From the NCBI GenBank assembly GCA_964627195.1, contig CAZVJU010000002.1:29892-93891 (forward strand): DNA of 64,000 bases, in the 5' to 3' direction. The stretch's first letter is position 1. The number at the start of each line of letters is the position of its first letter. The notes beneath the pieces are model-generated. The model saw only the letters and a list, made by a program, of their open reading frames with translations. It made no database searches and was not told where the DNA came from. The position numbers and the translations under genes are program-made. This document shows positions 25,342 through 32,242 of the stretch, one piece after another. This stretch comes from CAZVJU01 sp964627195 (GTDB lineage: Bacteria > Patescibacteriota > Microgenomatia > UBA8517).

Positions 25342-25764
25342 CTACAAATTTTCATCCAGTTTTAAATTTACCAGTTTGTCGGCAAGTTTATTTTCTTCAC
25401 GTCTAATGGAAAAATAATTTATTTCCACTCCCCGTAAATCTAGCGTCAGGTTTTTTATTTTAGTAAATAAAGATTTTAAATTATCGCTCTTAATTTTATA
25501 AAAACCATTGAGCTGTTGGACAACCAACTGAGAGTCTAAAAAAAATCCGACTTCCCCACCCAAATACTTTGTTATATTTTTTCTAAGCCACTCTAGTGCA
25601 ATAATAACCCCTGTATATTCCGCCTCGTTATTTGTTACAGTTCCTAGGAATTTAGAACCTTTGTAGATTACCTCTCCGTCTTCAAGAACAACAAAAGCGG
25701 CGGCCCCAAATCCGGGGTTACCCCTCGCCCCGCCATCGGTATATATTTTGGTTGAATTAACCAT
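25342..25764 (-). CDS. rnhA: Ribonuclease HI
   Basis: Removes RNA from RNA-DNA hybrids. The acidic catalytic residues are visible in order: YTDGGARGNPG (D), NNEAEYTG (E), FFLDSQLVVQQ (D) and the C-terminal ENKLADKLVN (D). 140 residues matches the minimal bacterial form without hybrid-binding domain. Located between DUF4012 and khpB on the same strand. Confidence 0.92.
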   Translation of the reverse strand: MVNSTKIYTDGGARGNPGFGAAAFVVLEDGEVIYKGSKFLGTVTNNEAEYTGVIIALEWLRKNITKYLGGEVGFFLDSQLVVQQLNGFYKIKSDNLKSLFTKIKNLTLDLRGVEINYFSIRREENKLADKLVNLKLDENL

Positions 25765-25800
25765 ACACGAAAACTTACTTTATCTACTGAAAAAGGGGAA

Positions 25801-26301
25801 TTATTTGTTGGAGCTGATAACAAGACACCTATCTATTCCTTCCCCAACAGACTCGGTTTTTACTTCAGAATCGCCAGATAATGTAAGATGGATAATCCTT
25901 CTTTGGGAGGATGTTAAATTGTAAAGTTGTTGTGGTTCTCCTGTTTCCTTTGCTCTTTGTGCCACTTGCAGAGCAAGTTTATTTAATCTCTCTTCTTCTT
26001 TTTCCCGCCAATCTGAAACATTGACAATAACTCTAGTCCACACTTGTGTCCTTCTCTTTAAAATTATTCCCAGTAAAGACTGAATTGCTTGTAAAGTTTT
26101 CCCTCTATTGCCGATAATTAGCCCTGCTTCCCCCCCTGCATCAATATCTATTCTGATGGCCTCATTTTCTTTATCCTCATAAACGCTTACAGTACTTTTT
26201 AAGGACATTAAAGACAGTAACTCTTCGGCAAGATCTTTAACCAGGGTTGCTTTGTCGCTCACCACATCTTTTTCTTTTTTGACTTTACTTTTAGTAGCCA
26301 T
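25801..26301 (-). CDS. khpB: KhpB/Jag RNA-binding protein (KH and R3H)
   Basis: From ATG 26301 the product has a short Lys-rich start, a KH domain with the loop LIIGNRGKTLQAIQSLLG, and an R3H domain VIVNVSDWREKEEERLNKLA ending ERIIHLTLSGDSEV-like (here RRIIHLTLSGD). KhpB with KhpA binds small RNAs and mRNAs. It follows yidC as in the classical origin cluster. The longer frame from 26328 runs into the dispersed repeat copy 2 and is not favoured. Confidence 0.9.
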   Translation of the reverse strand: MATKSKVKKEKDVVSDKATLVKDLAEELLSLMSLKSTVSVYEDKENEAIRIDIDAGGEAGLIIGNRGKTLQAIQSLLGIILKRRTQVWTRVIVNVSDWREKEEERLNKLALQVAQRAKETGEPQQLYNLTSSQRRIIHLTLSGDSEVKTESVGEGIDRCLVISSNK

Positions 26302-26321
26302 AATTTTTGTGTTAGCTATAG

Positions 26322-26407
26322 ACATCACATTTTGAAACCGGACTAAAAAAAAGTAATGTATGCTACAGAAATCGCATACATTAGTCTTATATCAATTTGT
26401 GATTTCT
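26322..26407 (-). repeat. 86-bp two-hairpin dispersed repeat, copy 2, acting as yidC terminator
   Basis: Counterpart of 483-567. On the minus strand it carries a perfect 10-bp stem TAATGTATGC / GCATACATTA (26354-26363 with 26374-26383) followed by eight T, a fully formed Rho-independent terminator between yidC and khpB. The rest also pairs AGAAATC with GATTTCT. If it terminates yidC, khpB needs its own promoter. Confidence 0.78.
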
Positions 26408-27217
26408 TTATTTTAGCAATTTTACCTTTTTAATCCAAGGGGTAAGTTCTCCCCAACCCTGCATTCTTACCTGCTGATAAGCTTGGGTTAAAGAAAACAC
26501 TAACCAATAAATTGCAAGGCCTGATGCAAAACGCAGTCCAATAAAAAGAGTGAATAAAGGAAAGGTATAAACCATTGATTTTTGCATAGCGACTTGAAAG
26601 TCGTCGGTCGTTTCTGCGGTTTTTTTTGCTACCTTTTCTTCCAGTTTAGTATACGGAGTCATAACTTTCGCAGAAATAAACTGGATAAGAGCTGATAGTA
26701 CTAAAATGGGACCCGGAATAGAAAATGGTAGAAAGGGGAGTTTAAAACTATCCGGTTTTGTTACGTCCAAGTACAAAAACTTTGTATTAATGATCTCTCC
26801 CTGATTGAATTTCAACGGCGTATAAAGTAATTCATTAAAAAGTTCTGCGGGGTTTCCGTCAGGAGCCAGAACACGCGTAAAGACATTAAAAAAGGCAATA
26901 AGTACGACTATCTGTAAAAGGTAAGGAAGACACCCTGCGCCCGGATTTATTCCTTTCTCTTTATAAAGGTCTGCTTGGGCTTTAGCAAACTTAATCTTGT
27001 CCCCTTTGTGTCTTATTTTGAGTTTTTCAATGAGCGGGCCCAGGTCCTTCATTTTCTTCATAGACTGCATATAGGGTTTCGTGAGGGGATTTAAAACAAA
27101 TCTCAAAAAAAGACTGAAACCAATAATGGCCAGTCCCATATTCCCTCCTAAGAATCTATAGAAAAGAATAAGGCCATTTGCCAAAGGTTGTATCAAAAGC
27201 GTCGTAAATATATTCAT
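26408..27217 (-). CDS. yidC: Membrane protein insertase YidC (short form)
   Basis: 269 residues of the Gram-positive/CPR type without the large periplasmic P1 domain. Features: an N-terminal helix, NMGLAIIGFSLFLRFVLNPL (with the hydrophilic-groove Arg), the coiled-coil hairpin MKKMKDLGPLIEKLK, and helices up to GLAIYWLVFSLTQAYQQ. YidC inserts membrane proteins with or without SecYEG. Belongs to the rpmH-rnpA-yidD-yidC-khpB order. Confidence 0.96.
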   Translation of the reverse strand: MNIFTTLLIQPLANGLILFYRFLGGNMGLAIIGFSLFLRFVLNPLTKPYMQSMKKMKDLGPLIEKLKIRHKGDKIKFAKAQADLYKEKGINPGAGCLPYLLQIVVLIAFFNVFTRVLAPDGNPAELFNELLYTPLKFNQGEIINTKFLYLDVTKPDSFKLPFLPFSIPGPILVLSALIQFISAKVMTPYTKLEEKVAKKTAETTDDFQVAMQKSMVYTFPLFTLFIGLRFASGLAIYWLVFSLTQAYQQVRMQGWGELTPWIKKVKLLK

Positions 27218-27223
27218 TTGTAT

Positions 27224-27454
27224 TTAATTCATTTCCGGAACCGGGTCATTGCCCCCTTTAGTAAAAGGATTACATCGAAAAACTCTTTTGATTGCTAAAG
27301 CCCCGCCTTCACACATCCCATAATTTTCGATAGACTTCATCGCATATTCGCTACACGTAGGAGTGAATTTGCAACCCCCCCCAAACACCTGCATAAGTAT
27401 GGGGGAGATAATTTTTTTATGGAAAGCTAATACCGCTAGAATTATTATTTTCAT
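27224..27454 (-). CDS. yidD: Membrane protein insertion efficiency factor YidD
   Basis: 76 residues with the invariant pattern FHKKIISPIL, CKFTPTCSEYA, and FRCNPFTKGGNDPVP. YidD assists YidC-dependent insertion. It starts one base after the rnpA stop and ends 6 bases before yidC, so translation is likely coupled. Confidence 0.96.
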   Translation of the reverse strand: MKIIILAVLAFHKKIISPILMQVFGGGCKFTPTCSEYAMKSIENYGMCEGGALAIKRVFRCNPFTKGGNDPVPEMN

Positions 27455-27796
27455 TCACCCAGATTTAAATTTGAGAAAAAACTGTCTTAGTTCGTCTAAT
27501 ATTTCTTCTGTTGTTCTATCGCTGATGCTCTTCTTCGCTAAAAAAACAAAATCATAGCCTGAGGGAATATCTCTTAAATTTCTTCTAACGCCTTCATTAA
27601 GTGACCGGTTGATCCTATTTCTATTTACCGCCATTTTCGAAATTTTTTTCGAAATTACGAATGCAAATTTGGGGGGTAAAGTGTTATCTCTTTTCAAAAT
27701 TGCTACCCCAAAATTCTTGCTTTGAAAAATCCGGCCTTTCTCTTTAATTTCTTCAATTCTCTTACTTTCAGATATACGGCTTTGACTAGCTAGCAT
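27455..27796 (-). CDS. rnpA: Ribonuclease P protein component
   Basis: 113 residues; the RNR motif is seen in KMAVNRNRINRSLNEGVR and the fold start FGVAILKRD. Binds RNase P RNA for tRNA 5' maturation. The gene starts 7 bases after rpmH. Confidence 0.95.
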   Translation of the reverse strand: MLASQSRISESKRIEEIKEKGRIFQSKNFGVAILKRDNTLPPKFAFVISKKISKMAVNRNRINRSLNEGVRRNLRDIPSGYDFVFLAKKSISDRTTEEILDELRQFFLKFKSG

Positions 27797-27803
27797 AATT
27801 ATC

Positions 27804-27938
27804 TCAGGAAATCCTTTTTCTACCTTTATTCATACGCCTTTTAAGCACGAGTCTGCGTTTGGGAGAAAACATTCGAGACCTAAAACCGTGGGTGCGATTT
27901 TTTATTTTTTTGTTTGGCTTGTAAGTTCTTTTTGGCAT
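27804..27938 (-). CDS. rpmH: Ribosomal protein L34
   Basis: 44 codons from ATG 27938 to TGA: MPKRTYKPNKKIKNRTHGFR then SRMFSPKRRLVLKRR, the standard L34. Too short for a length-filtered gene list but unmistakable. First gene of the leftward origin cluster. Confidence 0.96.
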   Translation of the reverse strand: MPKRTYKPNKKIKNRTHGFRSRMFSPKRRLVLKRRMNKGRKRIS

Positions 27939-28029
27939 TCCACCCCCTTTCAGACAAAGTAAAGTGTACTAATAAATACAAATATTTTCAACGACCCAAA
28001 TAGTTCGTATATTTTCGGGCTTGACGACT

Positions 28030-28038
28030 TGTGGATAA
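28030..28038 (-). promoter_or_regulatory. DnaA box upstream of dnaA
   Basis: TGTGGATAA, the exact complement of the consensus TTATCCACA, sits in the rpmH-dnaA intergenic region about 110 bases before the dnaA start. Such sites support autoregulation of dnaA. Confidence 0.7.
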
Positions 28039-28147
28039 CTTTGCTAATAGTACAAAGTGCTAGGAGAGCATGGTGCATAAACTCGCTAAGTTCTTGCCCG
28101 CTTAATACTTCTAACGTCATTGCGCCATGATCTTTCTGCAAACATTC

Positions 28148-29515
28148 ATGATCGATACTAATATCCTCTGGCATGATATTTTAGAAAGTATAAAGGTTTC
28201 TGTTTCACCTGCAAACTTTATTACTTGGTTTGCACAAACTTATCTTTCAGACCTAAAAAAAGAAAAGGATAGATTTGTTGCAGAAGTTGGTTGTACCTCA
28301 GTTTTTGTCAAGACAACAATCGAAACACGCTATTTTGGGTTAATCCAAGATTCTCTCTCTAAATCTCTTGATTCACCCTGCGACGTTTTGTTTATTGTCA
28401 AAGAAAACCCAGCATTAAGAAAGAAAGAACAGCTTCCTACACCCCTTTTCCAAGGAAATATAAATAAAAACGAACAAATACTACCGGTTGTAAAAAATTC
28501 CGGAATGCGTGTTGGGTTTACATTTGATAACTTTGCCGTTTCTTCATCAAATCAAATGGCTTGGGCCGCCTCAGATGCCGTTTCCAGAGATCCGGGAAAC
28601 GCATATAATCCACTTTTTATTTGGGGTGGGGTAGGGTTTGGCAAAACTCACCTCATGAACGCTGTCGGATATTCTATCTTAGAAAAAGATCCGGGAACCA
28701 CCATAGTTTTTTGTACAGGAGAACAATTCACAAATGACATAGTTGAAGGAATTAGGAATAAAACAACCCCACAAGTTCGTAACAAATACAGAAAATCAAA
28801 GGCGCTTCTAATTGATGATATCCAATTTATTGCAGGCAAAGTTACCGTTCAAGAAGAGTTTTTCCATACCTTTAATGCGCTGGTCGCCTCCGGCAGTCAA
28901 GTTGTACTTACTTCTGATAGACCACCCTCCGAAATCTCAAAATTAGAAGAGCGGTTAAGGAGCCGGTTTGAAGCTGGTCTTATTGTGGATATTGCTCCAC
29001 CTGATTTCGAACTCCGGTGTGCAATCACCCAAATCAAAACAAAAGAAAAAGGATTGGAAATTCCGATGGATTTGATACAACTTATTGCAGGGAATATCGA
29101 AACACCACGCAAAATTGAAGGGTTTCTAATCCTTCTGACTTCTGAGGTAAGAATAAAAAACTCCGAAATTACTCCAGGCCTTATAGAATCACTTCTCCAA
29201 AAGGGTTCCGAAACAAATGGCAAACAAATAAAAAAATCGCAACCCAATGACGTAATCACCGCAGTATCTAAATACTACTCTTTAGGGAAAAGGGCACTTT
29301 TAGGCGAGTCCCGTGCTCGGCCCGTAGCCAGACCAAGACAGGTTTTAATGTATATTCTAAGAATGGAGTTGCGTATTCCACTTACGGAAGTAGGAAGAAT
29401 TGTTGGGGGACGAGACCATACCACTGTCATGCATGCTGTGAATACAATAACTCATCTGGCTTCAAATGATGTTAATATCCGTGAGGATCTTCGGGGGATA
29501 AAAAACTCCCTTTGA
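28148..29515 (+). CDS. dnaA: Chromosomal replication initiator DnaA
   Basis: 455 residues from ATG 28148 (MIDTNILWHDILESIK). Domain I about 1-85, a short linker, AAA+ domain with Walker A GGVGFGKTHLMNAVG (about residue 160) and Walker B LLIDDIQFIAGK, and the C-terminal DNA-binding domain with GRDHTTVMHAVNTI. Binds the boxes in the following intergenic region and at 28030. Seven residues longer if the ATG at 28127 is used. Confidence 0.97.
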   Translation: MIDTNILWHDILESIKVSVSPANFITWFAQTYLSDLKKEKDRFVAEVGCTSVFVKTTIETRYFGLIQDSLSKSLDSPCDVLFIVKENPALRKKEQLPTPLFQGNINKNEQILPVVKNSGMRVGFTFDNFAVSSSNQMAWAASDAVSRDPGNAYNPLFIWGGVGFGKTHLMNAVGYSILEKDPGTTIVFCTGEQFTNDIVEGIRNKTTPQVRNKYRKSKALLIDDIQFIAGKVTVQEEFFHTFNALVASGSQVVLTSDRPPSEISKLEERLRSRFEAGLIVDIAPPDFELRCAITQIKTKEKGLEIPMDLIQLIAGNIETPRKIEGFLILLTSEVRIKNSEITPGLIESLLQKGSETNGKQIKKSQPNDVITAVSKYYSLGKRALLGESRARPVARPRQVLMYILRMELRIPLTEVGRIVGGRDHTTVMHAVNTITHLASNDVNIREDLRGIKNSL

Positions 29516-29778
29516 GGATAAAAATATAACACTAATCCACTTATCCACAAAAAACAGTTGTTTATCCACAAACTTATTCACATTTTAGTATATCTGGTAT
29601 AAACAATTACTATTGTGCATAATCGAAATAGACAAGTCACATATCCACACTATCTACTACTAGAACTACTAATTAATAGAGTAAAAACGCATAAGTATAA
29701 AAAGGGGTTAAATTAATAAAAAAAATAAGCATTCAACTCTTGCTCTTATATACTTATGCTCTTATACTCTAGCCAATT
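29516..29778. other. Replication origin region (oriC) between dnaA and dnaN
   Basis: Two perfect DnaA boxes TTATCCACA (29541-29549 and 29562-29570), near-boxes TTATTCACA (29574) and ATATCCACA (29641), followed by a very A/T-rich stretch around 29680-29730 suited to unwinding. An 11-bp inverted repeat GCATAAGTATA / TATACTTATGC brackets that stretch (about 29690 and 29751). Position between dnaA and dnaN is the classical one. Confidence 0.85.
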
Positions 29779-30904
29779 ATGAAAGTACAAGTTCTGCAAG
29801 AAAATATTTCTAAAACTCTTTTAGTGTGTTCCCGCTTTGCCAGCTCTAGAGTACAACTTCCGGTTTTAGCAAATATCCTACTCAAGACAGATAAAAACAA
29901 ACTTTTAATTGCAGCTACCAATCTTGAAATTTCCATAGCTACATCAATTGGAGCTAAAGTTATAAAGGAAGGAGAAATTACTGTACCAGCCAGGGTTATT
30001 ACAGATTTGATTACAAATTTGAGTTCTGGACAAATGGAATTGGAAGTCGAGAAAGAATCATTAAAAATAACTGCTTCGTCTTTTGAGTCGAGTCTTTTAG
30101 GTATGAATGCTTCTGATTTTCCTTCAATACCGTATGAATTTGCCTTAGGCTCATTATCAATTCCTAGCAATATTCTAATTGATACTTTATCCTCAATCCT
30201 TTTTGCTGTTTCTTCTGATGAAACACGCCCTACTTTGACTGGAGTTTTGATTATTCTCAAAGAGAAAGAAACTGTTTTTGTTTCTACAGATGGCTTTCGT
30301 TTATCTCAGAAAAAAATTAAAGTAGGTAGTGCTAAGGAGGAGAAAAAGTTTATTTTGCCCAAAACCGCTCTTTCAGAGATTGTAAAGTTGTCTTCTGGCG
30401 CTGATAGTGTTAATTTTTCTTTCAAAAAAACTGACAATCAAGTTATTTTCGGAATTGCTGATTCCGTCTTAACTACACGAGTTATAGAAGGGGAGTTTCC
30501 AGATTTTGAAAAAATTATCCCAAAAGATCTAAAGATAAAAGTAATTTTAGATAAAGAAGACTTACTAAGAGCGGTAAAACTCGCGTCAGTTTTTGCAAAA
30601 GATGCAGCTAATGTTATAAAACTGTCTGTAAAATCAGGTTCCATGGAGATTTTTGCAGAGAGTTCACAGTCGGGTAGTCAAAGGATGCGGGTTGATGCAA
30701 AGGTAGAAGGTCTAGAATCTAGNNNNNNNNNNAGATGGTTTTCTTGTTGCCTTTAATTACCGTTTTCTTGAAGACTTTTTGAATGCCATCAAAAACGATG
30801 ATGTTCAAATTGAATTTTCAGACCCAAATGCTCCCGCGCTCTTTTTAGATTCAAAGGATACAGATTTCTTACACATTATCATGCCCGTGAGGCTTCAAGC
30901 CTAG
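29779..30904 (+). CDS. dnaN: DNA polymerase III sliding clamp DnaN
   Basis: Three-domain beta clamp: starts MKVQVLQENISKTLLVCSR, contains LPVLANILLKTD, DETRPTLTGVLI with VSTDGFRLS, and ends HIIMPVRLQA. The frame changes across the ten N at 30723-30732, which is an assembly gap of unknown size and not evidence of a frameshift; a few residues are missing there (between KVEGLES and DGFLVAFNYRFLEDF). The last 21 codons reappear in diverged form at 31577-31639. Confidence 0.95.
30723..30732. other. Assembly gap (10 N) inside dnaN
   Basis: Ten unknown bases. The surrounding protein suggests that only a handful of residues is missing, so the contig join is probably right. Confidence 0.95.
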
Positions 30905-30957
30905 AAGCTATTTCAATTTTCCTCCTTGTTCCTGTATGATATTATTAATTTAGATTG

Positions 30958-31185
30958 ATGAAAAGAGTAAATGTATCTAGTAAGCAAATAGGTAAGTTTG
31001 AAGGCAAATGGGTGGCGATCGATACTAAGAAAGATAGGATCATCGCAGTAGGGGAGACTTTGCAGGAAATTTCATCTTTTGTTTCTGGTAAGGCTAGTGA
31101 AAGAGATAAAATAAGGGCCTCTGCATTTAAAGTTCCACGTAAAGATGAGGGTCCATATGTATTGATTGCCAATAAGGGCAAGTAA
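30958..31185 (+). CDS. DUF5678-like small protein, partner of the aspartic protease
   Basis: 75 residues: SSKQIGKFEGKWVAIDTKKD, IIAVGETLQEISSFVSG, and a C-terminal FKVPRKDEGPYVLI. The Y/F-x-G-K-W-V-A-I-x-n pattern is that of DUF5678, which is frequently the first gene before a retropepsin-like protein. It ends immediately before the ATG of the next gene. Function unknown; arrangement recalls a two-gene module of toxin-antitoxin size. Part of the cassette behind dnaN. Confidence 0.6.
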   Translation: MKRVNVSSKQIGKFEGKWVAIDTKKDRIIAVGETLQEISSFVSGKASERDKIRASAFKVPRKDEGPYVLIANKGK

Positions 31186-31569
31186 ATGAAAATTTTCCCA
31201 TACCAAAGAGATTATACTGGTGAACTGTTTCCAGTAGTTGAACTTTTTGTTATCCATAAAACTCTTGCTTCTAAAACACTCGCTTTAATAGATTCGGGGG
31301 CAACTATTTCAATATTTCGTGAAGATGTGGCTAAAGAGTTAAATATAAAGATTGAAAATGGTAAAGAAATTTATTTAGGTGGAGTTGGAGGAAGAATTAA
31401 GGGTTTTATTCACCAATTGAAAGTAGAAGTAGCAGGCGAAATTTTCGTTTGTCCTGTCGTTTTCTCTTATGAGTATCTAGTTTCTTTCAATCTCTTAGGA
31501 AGAGATGGATTTTTTAAAAGATTTAAGATTACTTTCGACGAAAAGAAAAATCAAGTGAAGGTTGAGTGA
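31186..31569 (+). CDS. Retropepsin-like aspartic protease
   Basis: 127 residues. The catalytic motif is ALIDSGATISIF (Asp36-Ser-Gly) followed by REDVAKELNI, a glycine flap region YLGGVGGRIKGF, and FNLLGRDGFFKRF, which matches the second half of retroviral-type protease folds. Such enzymes work as dimers. The substrate is unknown. It starts right after the stop of the DUF5678-like gene and both lie between the two dnaN ends. Confidence 0.7.
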   Translation: MKIFPYQRDYTGELFPVVELFVIHKTLASKTLALIDSGATISIFREDVAKELNIKIENGKEIYLGGVGGRIKGFIHQLKVEVAGEIFVCPVVFSYEYLVSFNLLGRDGFFKRFKITFDEKKNQVKVE

Positions 31570-31576
31570 CTTTAAT

Positions 31577-31639
31577 ATTTTAGGTTCCAAAGATGCCGAT
31601 TTTCTTCATATCACCATGCCCGTGAGGCTTCAGAGCTGA
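31577..31639 (+). repeat. Diverged copy of the dnaN 3' end
   Basis: Encodes LGSKDADFLHITMPVRLQS and TGA, against LDSKDTDFLHIIMPVRLQA and TAG at the real dnaN end. Roughly three quarters of the bases agree; most changes are at third positions, and ATGCCCGTGAGGCTTCA (17 bases) is identical. No dnaN body precedes it. It closes the two-gene cassette. Confidence 0.88.
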
Positions 31640-31642
31640 AAC

Positions 31643-32242
31643 TTAATTTCCTGGAGCTTTATCAATCATACGAGGTGCATTTTTTTTGCTTTCGCTATAT
31701 TCTTGTGCGTATTTTTTTCTAAAATCATCTATTGTGGTTGGACTGAAATACCACACCTCAAGTATGACACCCTTTTCTTTATTGCCTAAATAAGCTGAAC
31801 CATTTTCTGGGTAGACATACAAAAAGAAACCAATATCAGTATATGGTCCGTAAAGTATATTTTTTGGTTCTCCATAACTGGTTGTTATGTCTTTGACGTT
31901 AATTTGATCTTTGACAGAAGCAATTTGTTTAATAAGATCGACCTGTTGATTTTTAATGTATACCTCATCGTTCCAGTTTGAATTTGTACCCTTGTACTCA
32001 AGTACTTCAATGTCCTCTTTCTGTGTAGTTTTTAGTGGATCTCCTAGTTTTTCCTTGACCTCACCCGCATTACTCTTACCAGGAATTAACGTTTTATAAG
32101 TTAATTCTTTGGTGGGGGTGGGAGATAAGTTTGTTGTAATTTGAGTAGACTGTTGATTTAGTAATTTGTCAACAGTGTAAAGAATAGCAACTAATAAAAT
32201 TCCAAAAAAGACCACTCTTTTGAATGTGAATATTTGTCTCAT
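31643..32242 (-). CDS. Membrane-anchored protein with BamE/SmpA-like motif
   Basis: 199 residues: one N-terminal membrane helix (about 9-24), a Ser/Thr/Pro linker, then a domain opening LIPGKSNAGEVKEKLGDPLK, which resembles the pattern of SmpA/OmlA (BamE-like) folds, repeated weakly at ITTSYGEPKNILYGPY. It is the last gene of the leftward T4SS-like run and overlaps the previous gene by 4 bases. A structural or lipoprotein-like envelope role is inferred only from context. Confidence 0.5.
   Translation of the reverse strand: MRQIFTFKRVVFFGILLVAILYTVDKLLNQQSTQITTNLSPTPTKELTYKTLIPGKSNAGEVKEKLGDPLKTTQKEDIEVLEYKGTNSNWNDEVYIKNQQVDLIKQIASVKDQINVKDITTSYGEPKNILYGPYTDIGFFLYVYPENGSAYLGNKEKGVILEVWYFSPTTIDDFRKKYAQEYSESKKNAPRMIDKAPGN

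Noticed and set aside
30723..30904. Frameshift in dnaN
   Set aside because: The frame change falls on the ten N of unknown true length, so it is an assembly gap.
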